A stretch of DNA of 64,000 bases, from positions 1,219,501 through 1,283,500 of the forward strand of contig JAFMOC010000051.1 in the NCBI GenBank assembly GCA_019802505.1, written 5' to 3'. Below, piece by piece: positions 24,977 to 36,947 of this stretch. Origin of the DNA: Corydoras sp. C115 (Eukaryota; Chordata; Actinopteri; Siluriformes; Callichthyidae). A model generated the notes under the pieces. That model worked only from the letters and a program-made list of their open reading frames with translations. It was not told the DNA's origin and did no database searches. The position numbers were made by a program, and so were the translations under genes. Numbering within the stretch: position 1 is the first letter of the stretch; the number at the start of each line of letters is the position of its first letter.

Positions 24977-25303
24977 CACATCTCATTATCTTTCTCTTAA
25001 TCCTATACCATGTCTGGTTCTCATGCCCATCCAGGGGTGAATATTTCAGGTGTTGGGCAGATATACCCAGGATAGAGCGCGCAACCATCACTCAGCACGC
25101 ACTCACAGACATAAACACACACATTATATAGGGGCAATTTAGAGCAGCCAATTCACCGTGAATCCATGTTTTGACTGTGAAAATCCTGGAGAAAATACAG
25201 ACAGACCCAGAGAGAGCATGGACTTTTTACCAAGGTGGGGATTTAAAACCCATGCTAAGCGGTGAACTTGCCACAAGCCACAATATGCCACTGTGCCGCC
25301 ACA
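24977..25303 (-). mobile_element. tRNA-derived SINE, old diverged copy
   Basis: Recognisable phrases are catgcccatccaggggtga, gttgggcagatatacccagg and cactgtgccgcc at the head. Many substitutions and small indels mark it as old. Confidence 0.8.
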
Positions 25304-25377
25304 AATTCACCCAACCAAACTCCTGCACTGAAACAGAAAAGAGCCATCACTAAACTATTCCCACGATGTTGGAAGCA

Positions 25378-26118
25378 TACAGTTACATTTAGTCATTTAG
25401 CAGATGCTTTTATACAAAGCGACTTACAAATGAGAACATTACAAGTTAGAAGTTATGCAGAAAACCAACTATACTGTAAAATCATCAAACCTGATTATTA
25501 TTTGATGCTGCACCCCCCACCCCTTTTTTTTTTTTTACAACAGGTATTTGTTAAAGAGATGCGTCTTCAGTAGTTTCTTAAAACTGTTTAGTGATTCTGC
25601 CTTATGGACAGAGTTGGGAAGATGGTTCCACTATTTTGCAGTGGTGAACGCCACGGAGTGAGAATGAGCTCCTCGATGAGGTGGAACCGCCAGGCGGCAA
25701 TCATCACTGGAGCGAAGTGAACGAGTCGGAGTGTATTTTGAAAAGATAGAGTGAAGGTTGGAGGGGGAAGATCCAGAAATCGTTCTTTAGGTCAGAGTCA
25801 GTGACTTGTACTGAATGCGAGCAGCTACAAGGAGCCAATGGAGGGAAGTGAGTGATGGAGTGACATGAGTTCTTGGGCTGGTTAAACACAGCAGAGTCGG
25901 GCTGCAGAGTTTTGAATTAGTTGAAGAGGTCTGATTGTGGAAGCTGGGATACCGGCAAGTAACGCATTACAATAATCAAGCCGGGATAGGACTAGGGCTT
26001 GAACAAGCAGTTGGGTCGCATGTTCAGTCAAGAAGGGTCTGATCTTCCTTATGTTGATGGGAAGTTCAAGCCACATACTTAATTTAACACACCTCTGTTT
26101 TGCACCTGAATGAAACAC
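25378..26118 (-). mobile_element. Non-LTR retrotransposon (L2-like LINE) 3' fragment
   Basis: On the - strand 25882-26118 encodes LVLSRLDYCNALLAGIPAST and LQLIQNSAARL, the well-known end of fish LINE reverse-transcriptase domains. Further sequence down to about 25704 encodes FNQPK and a HSVQVTDSDLK-like stretch in a shifted frame. The left end has the common fish phrase tcatttagcagatgctttta. It is 5'-truncated, frameshifted and inactive; an active element would be several kb. Confidence 0.75.
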
Positions 26119-27594
26119 CTGAATTCAGTGAATAATTAAAGCAGTCCAGTTGATTTTTTAATCTAGCTAAGTATAATTTAATTTCCAATAGTGTGTGTGT
26201 GTGTGGGGGGGGGGATTCAACAAAATTTGAAAGCCTTTATTTTAGAACTAACATTAAAGGGAATGGATATTTGCATGCCACATACCTGTGAATCACCAGA
26301 TATGAAATATTATATTCTGTTTTTTACTGACTGGTCAGGCCTGTGGTTAGGTTTAATCCCCCAGGCTCTTGTTTTCATTCTGACACATTTAAAAAGAGTA
26401 TTAATATTTCCACACACAGTAGACGACCCCCTCTAAGGAGCTGTCAGTAATGACATGGAGAGGCTGGGCAGGGAAACCTTTTATAATTCCCCCATATCCC
26501 TGAACTTCTCTGTAACATCAGTTCAACTACCCAAGGGCCACCAGTAACATCAGCTGCCCGACCTGGGTGGAGGTTTGGGCAAGTGCAAGGTGCTTTAATG
26601 GTAAATTAGTGAAGTTACAAACCTACGACCATTTTTTTGTTTAGTTTAAAAGACGTCATGGATAGAGATATAATACAGACCGCAGTGGGACGGGTCTGTC
26701 TACAGCAGTTAGTGTTTCATGCATGCAGTTCTGTCATTCGGTCCCAAGGTTTAGTTTACGTCCAGAGTGCTCGGTGTTTTACATTTGGACATGATATCCA
26801 GTCTGGCGCTGCTTCAAGATTTGGACATGAGTGGTTGATGTGACACCCAAAGAGGCTTTAAGCTGTTTCTAAAAACAGTTCAATAAATAAACCGTAATTC
26901 TCCAGGCAATCGGTGACATTTATCAGGAGCAAAATATCAATTTCTAGTAAAACATGACTGAAATAACCTGCCACCTCATTATTACTAATTGTAAAACACT
27001 TTGTTAAGCCAGTATGTAGCTAACAGCAGCAGGGGGTGAAAAACTGAGAGTGCGGGTTATCACATGACAAAAAAAAATCTTGATTTGGTTTCAAAATGAA
27101 GCAAAACCAAAAAGTTCTGGAAAAAAACAAAAACACGTGTTTTATAAAGATTTATTGATATTCATCATGTAAGTTAATAATTTCTAAACGATTTTCTTTA
27201 ATGTTTTTTTTCTATTTTGTTGATAAAAATCTGTACAATGGACTGTTTTCTTTGACCTACACTTATTGTTTTGGATTTTGTGTTCCTGTAGGGGGCAGTG
27301 TGCGTTTACTGCATCATGTACGAACTTGCATCAGATTCCAAAAATAAAAATTGCTGAGGTTCAGGGATATAAATAAAGGTCCTCACAGAGTAGAACTTAC
27401 ACAAAGCTTCGTGTCTTTATGTCTTTGATTGTGTGACAGCTCTCTAACTTCTACACTCAGATTAGTCCTGCTTCCTGACGAGGACAGACCCAGTAACTGG
27501 TTCTATTAAAGTTCAAGATGCAAAATAAATGGGTTTAACTGTACTTCATAAAAAGCTCATTTTAATCATATACTATGTCATGCAAGGAATATAT
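26119..27594. other. Intergenic, nothing firm
   Basis: A TG/G run near 26190-26215. Around 27290-27480 a gatataaataaag motif precedes sequence that might be the end of an LTR-type element, but no terminal repeat was found. Confidence 0.3.
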
Positions 27595-27750
27595 ATATAG
27601 GGGCAATTTGGATAAGGCAATTTAAAGCAGCCAGCCCACCTTGAATTCATATTTTTGGAGGAAAACCCAGAGAAAATCACTTCCGGAATATGGGATCTCC
27701 ATCCAGAATGGGAATTCGAACCTGAATCCTCAGTGCTGAGAGGTGTGAGA
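27595..27750 (-). mobile_element. tRNA-derived SINE, old fragment
   Basis: Diverged middle and box B region (ggaattcgaacctgaatcc), read in reverse. Tail and head are missing. Confidence 0.7.
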
Positions 27751-27751
27751 G

Positions 27752-27935
27752 GCAGGGCGGTGGTAGCTCAGTGGTTAGGGTAATGGGCCAGCCATCTCAA
27801 GGTTCAAATCTCAAGGCCACCAAAGCTGTCAATGTGGGCCCTTGAGAAAGGCCCTTAACCCTCACTGTTCCATGACTGCTGTATGGTCAACAGTGTGTCC
27901 TGAACCCATACATGGGGGAACTCCGGTAAGAAAAT
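27752..27935 (+). mobile_element. Second tRNA-derived SINE family
   Basis: Box A tagctcagtgg (27764-27774) and box B ggttcaaatct (27801-27811) are followed by a different body (gagaaaggcccttaaccctc). Relatives lie on the - strand at 47385-47508 and 63010-63206. The pol III boxes and the repetition argue against a functional tRNA gene. Confidence 0.75.
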
Positions 27936-27936
27936 C

Positions 27937-28030
27937 AGAATCAGAATCAGTTTTATTTGCCAAGTATGTTACACACACAAGGAATTTTGTTCTGGCATGA
28001 TGGTGTCTCTCTTGTAATTTTGTCTCCTTT
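27937..28030 (+). repeat. Dispersed repeat starting with tandem cagaat
   Basis: The phrase gaatcagttttatttgccaa followed by acacacaaggaattttg is a sequence I recognise as widespread in fish genomes, probably a non-autonomous element. The class is unknown. Confidence 0.5.
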
Positions 28031-28168
28031 GTAAAAGTGCAATTTACTATATTTACAATTTATACAGTTATTCATCATTCATTCATTATCCTTATACAGT
28101 TATATTTACAAATAAAAAAATAGCTGTACAATATGATACATATATTATAGTATCAAATATATATTGAA

Positions 28169-28520
28169 GGGTGGCACGGTGGCTTAGTGGTTAGCATGTT
28201 CTCCTCTCAGCACTAGGGATTCCCGGTTCGAATCCCCATCTGGGTGGAGTTTCCATGTTCTCCCCGTGTCCGCGTGGGTTTCTTCCGGGTTCTCCGGTTT
28301 CCTCCCACAGTCCAAAAACATGGATCAAGTCAATTGAGTTCTCCAAATTGCCCCATATAGAGTGTGTATGCATGCGTGTCTGTGTGAGTGAGTGTGTGCC
28401 CAGCGATAGATTGGCGCCCTGTCCTGGGTGTATCTACCCAGCGCCCGAAACGTTCTCCCCTGGATGGGCATGGGGAACCCCCCCGCGACCCTAATAGAGG
28501 ATAATAGCGGATAATGAATG
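28169..28520 (+). mobile_element. tRNA-derived SINE with perfect 13-base target duplication
   Basis: Direct repeats aatatatattgaa at 28156-28168 and 28521-28533 bound the copy. Box A tggcttagtgg is at 28180-28190 and box B ggttcgaatcc at 28225-28235. The head carries the catgttctcctctcag variant. Confidence 0.96.
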
Positions 28521-28693
28521 AATATATATTGAAAGGTGCATTTATTTCCGGTAAGGAACGGGTTTCTCTGGTAAAAGGATGCAAGTTCCTCCTTTATTTG
28601 TTCCATTACTCTGTTGTTCTCTATAGGTGCACCTGTCCACACATCTCATCGTCATCAGTGACCACTCTTTTCCTTGTTTCCCACAATTTGCGT

Positions 28694-28694
<1 letters not shown>

Positions 28695-28757
<63 letters not shown>
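28695..28757. repeat. (CA)n microsatellite
   Basis: About 30 CA units. Confidence 0.97.
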
Positions 28758-28762
<5 letters not shown>

Positions 28763-29588
28763 CATACAGCCAGGGGTGACAGAAGATCCCTGTTCTTGGA
28801 TTTCACCCTCTCATCATGACATCCATTAAAGTCCTGCTGGGTCCAAAGTCCCAGCGGGTAGACAGCACATTAGCGATCGGCCCATTGAGCTCAACAAGGC
28901 CGGCCCTGAATTATTGATACCAACACAACTAATGAGGAAACGTGATCACCTCCACGGCTGACACATACCGCCTTACACTCCTTGCACCTACACCCCATTT
29001 CAATCTCACTTACTTAAACTCCCCAAATTTCTCTCACTTACACAAACACACACACAGACACCATCTTCCAGCACACCTGCCCACCTGCACATATAGAGAG
29101 CAAATAGTAACGCTGACAATAGAGGGGGCAGGAAGGGCATCTGATAACAATGCAGTTCTTCAGCTGCTCTAACAAATTACACCAAGCTATTTATTGAAAA
29201 TCACCAGCTGTGATATGTATGCAACCCACGACTCAAGCAGCTTTCAAACATATGTATTGTCATTTGTATAGAAGATGTTAATTGCTATATTGACAGTAAC
29301 TTATTTGAGTTTCAAACAGAGGCCATTGATCTGTCTATGGCAGAATGATGTGTACTGATATATTCAGGAATAACTCTTAATCCTCTGATAGATTGCCAAG
29401 TCACTGCAGAGGGACAAGCAGATTTATGCACAATGGTATCATGCCATGCAGGTATTTTACCTAGATTTAGCATTTTTATAAATAGTTCTACAGATAAGAA
29501 GGACCAAACTGGAAGTCTGAGTGGATGATAGGTGCCTAATGCTTTGCTCATACTTGGTTCCGGTATTTTATACAGTTACACTTAAACT
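28758..29588. other. Intergenic; possible conserved non-coding block
   Basis: About 28810-28950 and 29290-29500 have higher complexity and homeobox or SOX-like cores (gaattattgatacc, aactaatgagg). No coding evidence. Suggestive only. Confidence 0.25.
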
Positions 29589-29598
29589 TACTGCTGTT

Positions 29599-29930
29599 TC
29601 ATTCATTCAGTATCTCCCGCTTTATTCTCTATTAGGGTCGCGATGGGGTTCCCCATGCCCATTCAGGGGAGAACGTTTCGGGCGCTGGGCAGATACACCC
29701 AGGACAGGGCGCCAATCCATCGCTCGGCACACTCTCACTCACGCAGAAACACTCTATATGGGGCAATTTGGAGAATTCAATTGACTTGATCCATGTTTTT
29801 GGACTGTGGGAGGAAGGAAACCCCCGCGGACACGGGGAGAACATGGATACTCCACCCAGATGGGGATTCGAACCCGGGAATCCCTAGCGCTGAGAGGCGA
29901 ACATGCCAACCACTAAGCCACCGTGCCGCC
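29599..29930 (-). mobile_element. tRNA-derived SINE with target duplication
   Basis: Direct repeats tactgctgtt at 29589-29598 and 29931-29940. There is a small internal deletion where most copies read ggaggaaaccggagaaccc. Near-complete otherwise. Confidence 0.93.
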
Positions 29931-29940
29931 TACTGCTGTT

Positions 29941-31290
29941 CCCTCTCAGTAAAATGCTTAGTGGCTACTAAATGTGAAAAACAGCAAGTCACAGAAGCTG
30001 GCAGTCTACCACCTCTGAGGAGGGTTCTCATACATTCATTTTCCTGTTCCGCGTTCTGCAGCCTTCACTGGGACAGGTGGGAAGAGGTTTGTAATTCCAG
30101 AAGGTGGAAAAGCTAATCCAGACTATATTGACTAGTGCGTTGTCAAAGCCCTGATAAAGAGCAGTTAATAAAACGCCGGACTGAAAGCCAAAGGACGCAG
30201 AGTGAGTCGGAGTCGGAGTGGGAGTGCTGTCATAGCTCTCATTCTCTGGCGCTCACATTCAGCCGCCTAACAATGGTGTTTACTCAGGTGATGGTGCACA
30301 GTGTGAGCGACGGTGGGGTCAGATGTCAACCTGGACGAACCTGCGCCGGTGTAGGCCTGTTGTGTATTGTGCTTGTTGTATGCTGATAGAACTGCGCTAT
30401 TATGTTAGTCGACTTAATACACGTGAACCGTCTCTGACTATCTGTCTTTTTGTAGTCTATGCGGTGTAGTGGGCTATTATGAGTGTCAGCTGGCCTCTTT
30501 AGTATTCTCTTCACCACTCACTGACTCACTGCACAAGCCTGAAACACACAGAGAGAGAGAGAGAGAGTAAGAGAGAGAGAGGGAGAAATAAGAATGTGAA
30601 GATGCTTAATAAAAACAGATACGTTCCTCTGGAGCCTTCAGCTTTATATGTTGCTCTGTATCTATTTCTGTTTAGTGCGTTGGGGTCATGTTTGCGTCGC
30701 TCCCAGCTCCTCAACAATGCAGGGGCTGGGGTTCTGCTATACCTGCCGTACTGACGGCGCTTTATGAGCTCGATTTCATCTGGAAAACACTGTTTGAAAG
30801 TCGGCGGACCGCATCGGTGCAGCTAATTACAGCCGTCACTGGTGTTTCTACCGTTTTCTCTGGCCATCTCCCTTTCAGTCTTTTTCTTTGTCACTCTGGG
30901 TCTCCTCATTCCACTGTCAGGATGAATTTAGCTTAATCTCATCCCCGCTCGCAATCCTGTCACTTTCCATCCCGTCTCCTTTCCTTTCCTCCCTCCAGCA
31001 GCCCCTCTCCAAAAAAAAAGCCCGTCTGAAAGTAGCAAAAACAGTAATCCTGCCTGCAAAGTGCCGAATGTGTGGAAAGATGGAGGTACAGAGAGTACCG
31101 GGATGGAAGTTAATCCCCTTACAAGTCCACCGTCATGTGGAGTCAAAGGCGAGAGAGTGGGGAGGTGGGCGAACGAGTGAACGAGGTGGGGGGACGGTGT
31201 CTGTCAGCTCCACTGCTTTAAAACAAAGCCGTGATGAGTTGGTGACTGACAGAGAGGTGCGGGGGAAAGGCAAAAAGAGGGACAGTGGGG
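29941..31290. other. Upstream region of the putative 31.3-kb promoter
   Basis: Complexity and GC rise from about 30.1 kb. An (AG)n run lies at 30549-30583. Candidate blocks at 30200-30330 (cctaacaatggtgtttactc, a SOX-like core) and 30690-30850 look regulatory. No domain-bearing frame was seen. Confidence 0.3.
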
Positions 31291-31319
31291 TTTAGGGTCC
31301 TACGCTGTCTTCTGCATGC

Positions 31320-31480
31320 TTCCCACTCTGCAGAATGACACTCAGCTGCAATTGGTTGGGGCGGCCACCAATCAGAGTGCAGGCATGTAAGGTGCCTTTA
31401 GGTTATACCCAACCCCAAAACAAGGAGGAGGGAGGGAAAAGAGAGGGAGAGAGAACGGGAGAGCCGAGCCGAGCAGAGCA
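31320..31480 (+). promoter_or_regulatory. Candidate promoter with paired CCAAT boxes and GC box
   Basis: caattggttggggcgg combines an inverted CCAAT and a GC box, and accaatcagagtg follows about 20 bases later as a direct CCAAT. A purine-rich stretch (aaaagagagggagagagaac) then leads into the candidate exon. This is a typical TATA-less vertebrate promoter layout. Confidence 0.45.
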
Positions 31481-31947
31481 GACACCAGCTTGACAGTGTT
31501 ACTAAGGCATTTTGTCCACTCTCTGGTCTGATGGATGACACTGGGAAATAGCTAATCAGATGTTTTTCGGCGACAAACTATCCGTCTAGCCGTCACTGGA
31601 TGTTTCTCGCTGTCTGACTGCAGTGCTGCTGTCTCTTCTCTCATTTAACCCCCCTCACCAATACCCTTCCCCCAATTGTAGTGTCCTGCTGCTCACCTGA
31701 GAGAAGCAGAAGACCTGTAACCCCAACACCACCTCCACCCGTGCTCCTCCTCCTCCTCCCTTCCACCGTTCACCTGAGGAGCAGACGCAAGGGACGCACC
31801 ATGGACTGCAGCTATGCTCTCACTCAGATAGTGCTGGCTGCTTGAGGTGCCGCTTCTTCTGGCAAGAATTTGGACTTGCTCTCCGGGAGCATCGAACTCA
31901 GACCAGCAGCGTGGAACGCCAGTTGCTTGGTTTCAGAATGATTTTGG
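31480..31947 (+). other. Candidate first exon of an unidentified gene
   Basis: Fairly GC-rich, pyrimidine-rich leader ending at a strong donor, ATGATTTTGG|gtaagt (intron starts at 31948). If the ATG at 31938 were the start, only ten coding bases lie in this exon, so the product cannot be named. No second exon was found to the right, so either the intron is very long or the call is wrong. Confidence 0.35.
31801..31845 (+). CDS. Short upstream ORF, 14 codons
   Basis: It starts in a strong Kozak context (cgcaccatgg), encodes MDCSYALTQIVLAA and stops at 31843-31845, inside the candidate first exon and 92 bases before the next ATG at the exon end. If the transcript is real, this ORF would be expected to lower translation of the main frame. 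Confidence 0.3.
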   Translation: MDCSYALTQIVLAA

Positions 31948-33765
31948 GTAAGTTTCCTCTTTTACCTTCCCACACGGCTCTTCATCCCCTTACTGCTGAA
32001 AGTCATGTATCTGCATCTTTCTCTTTTCACTGTGTGACTGAGGGAAGCTGACAGCATGCACCGTCCCTGAGTTGCGTTCTTTCGGGTGAATACGCTGTGG
32101 ACAGTAGAGGTCATGGTGTGAGCAGATGTAGCATACGATTTTTCTCCTAAAAACTGCCTACAAACGGCGTCTTATTAAAGTCCTCTGTTAACTGAACATT
32201 AATAGGTGATGTCCGGTCAGTCATGAGGCGACCGTTCAGGTTTCCGTTCAGTCTATACATCTTTACTTGATTTCTGCTTAGTGGAAATTCGTTAGTAAAC
32301 AGGTGAAACTTTTAAACTTTAAATAAAACTTTCCGTAAAAGTAATCTGTGCCATAACATTTTTAAAAATGTAAAATAATATTGTCATTGAGTACAATCCT
32401 GAGTACAATACTGAACATAGCTAGTTTAATATGTCATCAACGTTTGTAACAACAATATTCATGTGGTAATAGTAAATATAATAATAGGTAATACAAATAT
32501 ATTTTTTAAATAGTTCATTTAAAATAACTAATATAAAAAAAAAGCCCCCGGGATTTTACTGAGTCAAGTTCTAACTTCAATGATTCATTTGATTTTGGTG
32601 TTATTATATGACTCTAGTGCTGCTCTGATCATTGTTGTAAATAATGGTGATCACAGCTGAAGTCTGTGCAGTGTGTTCAGTGTTTAGACTGCGTGACTTT
32701 GATAACCTTTTACATACACAGTATATAAAAGAGCAGACTGCGTGTTGGACTGCAGGCTGTCGTTGAGCAGCTGATGGAGATGTTTCACTGAAGTTTCTCT
32801 CTCATTCAGAGGATAATAAGTCCCTGGGACTCCGGGCTTTCTGCATCAGTGTGGAACTCCAGCTGCTAGCCGTCTAACACTCCTGCAGCGCTGATTTTGC
32901 AGCAGCACCCCGATTGTGGGTTTTTGCAGGGTTTTTGGTGTAAAGACATGCTGTGTGTCATACTGAGGGATTTTCTACTCTAAGACATTTAAGCAGAGTT
33001 ATTTTTCGCAAAAATGCATAATTTTCTGTTAGTTATTTTCCCCTTTAATAGAAAAATACCAAATGGTACGTTTTTCTGTTTTGAAAAGTGATACCAGAGT
33101 GCAGAGATCAATAAAAGTGTTTAAGCTTTCATTATATTTTAATTAAGTCTTTCAGAGTTTAAGTTTTTTTAAGGTTGTTTCTTAAATACAGACGTTTTCT
33201 TTTTTGTATTTGTATTCTACTAGTTTTAATTGGTTTTATGTTTGTCTTTAATGTTAGAATTGATTTTAGTCGAGGGTGTTTTCTTTTTGGATGACTACAT
33301 CCTGACATCCAGAGAAATCATCACTGAAACAGTTGGAATAGGCGCAGGTGCGTGTCATTCGAAGGGTCTCGGCTTTGATCTGTGTGTGCACATTTCTGAT
33401 GATGGTACATTTTTACGGATTATATTTAAGTGCATGTCGCAGAGTCCATGGGTCCACTTCACTCTTATCCTGTGTTCTCTTTGGGACTTTCTAACTGGCT
33501 TGCACAGAATACTTACATTCTTACATTCCTGAAAGTAGACTCAGGCCTTGATATATAGAATATAGAAGATCTTAAAGAAACACCTTTAATGAGATTTAAT
33601 GATATAACAGCTTTGAAACCCAGCTTTTAATAATCCTCCCATGACTTTGATTATCTGCTAATAAAGAACCATTTTGGAAATTCTATGTTATATAGCTAAC
33701 TGCTCTACTGCTGCCCCCTGTTGGAAATATTCCACTACTAGTTTATCTTTTTTTTGTAGTATAGA
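31948..33765. other. Putative intron or intergenic, nothing recognised
   Basis: AT-rich sequence after the donor. No exon with flanking splice sites and conserved translation was seen. Confidence 0.35.
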
Positions 33766-33767
33766 AC

Positions 33768-33910
33768 CCTGGTGCATCACAGTGGCGCAGCAGTTAGCTC
33801 TACCACCTCCTGGTTGGGATAAACAAAGGTCCTCCCTGTGCCTATGTGTGTTTCATCGGGGTACTCTGGCTTCCTCCCACATTCCAAAGACATGCTGATT
33901 GGCAGATTGG
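33768..33910 (+). mobile_element. Old tRNA-derived SINE of the general fish type
   Basis: Box A-like agtggcgcagcagttagctc and the body phrase ggcttcctcccacattccaa. Diverged and lacking the 3' half. Confidence 0.55.
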
Positions 33911-34290
33911 AGATAGTATTTTTCCACTATGATTGGATCTTTGATTGGATGGTTCTGCTCTGATTGGATGGTCTAGAAAAGACTTGGTGGGCAACCTCAT
34001 GACAACCTTTAATATGACTCTGTATGAATCAGAATCAACTGGACTACAGTCAGACATGACTGAATTTATAACACACACATAGCAACCTCAGTGCAAACTA
34101 ATGGAGATAAAAAAGTGTATTGTTTTCAGTGTTGATTTTACTTTATTATAATAGCATTTCAAACCTAAAGCATATAAGGCTGATTGGCTGGTAACACATA
34201 CAACATTATATAAGAATAGTTTATCACATGTACCAAGAACAAGGAGGTGTTGTTGGCCATAATACAGTTATCAAAGTAAATGAGTATTTT

Positions 34291-34956
34291 GCTGTAGTTG
34301 TGTTATTCTGCAGTAGTTCTGTTACCCTGCAGTGGTTCTGTTATTCTGCTGTGGTTCTGTTACCCTGCTGTGGTTCTGTTACCCTGCTGTGGTTCTGTTA
34401 CTCTGCTGTGATTCTGTTATTCTACTGTGGTTCTGTTACCCTGCTGTGGTTCTTTTACCTTGCTGTGGTTCTGTTACTCTGCTGTGGTTCTGTTACCCTG
34501 CTGTGGTTCTGTTATTCTGTATCCGGTTCTCTGTTGCTCAACACATGTCTGCACTAATTCACCGGCTTTGCGACTCTTTGTTCCGGAGGGTGTGATTTCC
34601 AGCGAGAATAACAGAACCACAGCAGGGTAACAGAACCACAGCAGTGGTTATGTTATTCTGCTGTGGTTCTGTTACCCTGCTGGGCTTCTTTTACCCTGCT
34701 GTAGTTCTGTTATTCTGCTGTGGTTCTGTTACCCTGCTGTGGTTCTGTTATTCTGCTGTGGTTCTGTTATTCTGCTGTGGTTCTGTTATTCTGCTGTGGT
34801 TCTGTTACCCTGCTGTGGTTCTGTTACCCTGCTGTGGTTCTGTTACCCTGCTGTGGTTCTGTTATTCTGTATCCGGTTCTCTGTTGCTCAACACATGTCT
34901 GCACTAATTCACCGGCTTTGCGACTCTTTGTTCCGGAGGGTGTGATTTCCAGCGAG
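34291..34956. repeat. 19-bp minisatellite in two arrays with inverted dimer and duplicated tail
   Basis: Unit tgctgtggttctgttaccc. The first array (34291-34518) has about 12 units. A 96-base tail follows (34511-34606). Then two units appear in inverted orientation (34607-34644), then a second array (34645-34868) of about 12 units, and the same tail again (34861-34956). The tail repeats at an offset of exactly 350 bases. A unit of 19 bases is read in all three frames as hydrophobic peptides, which I regard as spurious. Confidence 0.95.
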
Positions 34957-35754
34957 CTGAACATGGTGATTACAGGTTATGATGTGAAGCTTATATATGT
35001 GGGGGTTTGGGTCGGGTTAAGGTGGTTTGGGGTGGGGTGAATTGGAGACACGTCTCTGGAGACCTTCTGCTTTCGTGGCTGTTCGGGGGAGGAATTTACT
35101 CTGTGATGACAGGTCCAGACACCACGTTTATGCATCTGCAAGTGTTGACCTGGAAGCGTCCACGCCATGTCAGCTTTTCTCTGACGCTGAACATGTTTCG
35201 TCAGAGTCCATTATGAGCTTTGCCAAAACCTGCAGCATAATGATTGGAGATCCTCGGTTTCAGAGTAACACATTTTGAATCTTCTGCATTTTAGATGCAG
35301 AACCTTACGCCGGTCTCGTTTAACACACAAATGAGCATCTCCACAAATCAGGAGACCCAGAGGAGGTGTTTCTGACTAAAGAGAAGCGTTAATAGCATCA
35401 TTAACCCTCTAATAACAGCCTCGTCTGCAGGCTAATCACTCAATGATTCTTTTGCCTACTTCGTTTTACACCACTGTGTGTTTTTTAGATAAGGCTTTCC
35501 TGACCTTTTCCATCAGAGACCACTTTTAAACAAATGAAGCAACCTTGAATGTCGAGTACCCCACTCTCTGACACCAGCTTTAAAACTATATCAAGAGACA
35601 GCAAGATTATTTATTACATTCATTTTACCTATGAACATCTTTAAGAGTGTTTCCCAGCCATTAGATCACAAGCAACCAAGCCTCCCTCACAATCCTGCTT
35701 AATATAAGAGTTTAGAAAATAAATCAAATCACTTCTGAATACTGAATATTAAAT
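34957..35754. other. Nothing recognised
   Basis: No repeat or coding signal identified. Confidence 0.35.
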
Positions 35755-35940
35755 TGGCTGCTCTAAACTGCCTCTGTGTGTGCGTGTGTGTCTGTAAGGG
35801 AGTGATTGTGTGCCAAGAAATAGATTGGTGCCCTGTCTTTGGAGGTATCTGCCCAGCAGCCAAAACATTCTCCCTTGGAGGGGCATGGGGAACGTGACCC
35901 TAGCATAGGATTAAGAGGAAGATAATGGATGGATGGATGG
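35755..35940 (+). mobile_element. tRNA-derived SINE, older 3' half
   Basis: It starts at the gctctaaactgcc part of the body and ends in a (GGAT)n tail. Diverged. Confidence 0.75.
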
Positions 35941-35984
35941 AATATATGAGTTTGGTTATCTCTACAGTGTTTATATTCTCATTT

Positions 35985-36150
35985 GGTCAGATGCTTTATT
36001 CCAAACTGGCTCTCATGCATTGCAACTTGGCCCCCCTGGAGCAAGGATGGTTAAAAACCTTGTTACCACATTGATAACTTCATGGGATTTGAACCCACAA
36101 CATTCAGATTGATGGATGAACACCCTAACCACAAGTATCCTATATCTGGA
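35985..36150 (-). mobile_element. Second tRNA-derived SINE family, reverse, diverged
   Basis: Box B in reverse, gggatttgaacccacaacat, with a caccctaaccac box-A side. Similar to the copy at 47385. Confidence 0.55.
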
Positions 36151-36909
36151 ATATTGAATTCCAGACATTTACAGACCCCTTGGATTGTTGTTGTTGGCTC
36201 CTGGAGGTCCTCAGATTTTTTGATTACCACTGTCTTAGACAACACCATGCAATGGGCTACATGTTTAGACTTAACGGGGCTGATTTACTCCAAACTCAGT
36301 ATTTTATCAGATTTCAGGTCTAAACCAAGGATGGGTTTTGTACATGCTGTTTAATGCTAACAGGCAATTTTCCAATTTGATGCAATCACCTAAAAGAGGG
36401 AACTAGAAAATAAAACAGCAGTCTGCTCATTTTAAGATGAAAACATTAGTGAAATATCTGTGCAATTACCAAGTGCACCGACATGACTCAAACCGTGAGG
36501 AAGAAATAATGGCTACAGATGAAGGGCCACATCCAGATGCACTCAGCTCTACAGCTTCTGCTTAATCTCTGCATGTTGTTGCAAAAGTAGCGCTATGTTC
36601 CGTATTCGAGCTGCTGGCCTTTGTGTTTCTGCCTTGGTGATTTGTGTTGAGCCGTTTGCCTGATGTGTTGGCATGCTGATATTTCCTCAGAGGCTCTTGT
36701 CATTGTGATGACCTTTCAGATGCCAGTGCAGTCAGATCTCCGGTACTGTGCCGCTTCACACTCCACTAAAGCCAAATGACCTTTCACATGCTGTTGGACA
36801 ATGCTCCCTCGATATTACAGCAAATCACTGAAATACTGTGTCGTTTTTCTTTCTTTATTAGTGATTTAATTTACTGTATGTGTGGAACATGATGGAACGT
36901 GAGTGTGCA

Positions 36910-36911
<2 letters not shown>

Positions 36912-36946
<35 letters not shown>
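36912..36946. repeat. (TG)n microsatellite
   Basis: About 17 TG units. The surrounding 36151-37590 shows nothing else apart from a G-rich run near 37375-37390. Confidence 0.93.

Positions 36947-36947
<1 letters not shown>

Noticed and set aside
27764..27811. tRNA gene suggested by box A and box B (also in every main-family SINE head)
   Set aside because: Boxes are followed by a non-tRNA body, no cloverleaf closes, and the units are dispersed repeats with target duplications.
34291..34868. Regularly repeated unit as a CRISPR-like array
   Set aside because: Units are contiguous with no spacers, and the genome is eukaryotic.
34228..35040. Hydrophobic LLWFCY/AVVLL repeat peptides that look like membrane proteins
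   Set aside because: They come from the 19-base minisatellite, which is open in all three frames because 19 is not a multiple of three and the unit lacks stops.
36082..36354. MGFEPTTFRLMDE open frame
   Set aside because: It begins inside a reverse tRNA-like SINE and shows no domain.
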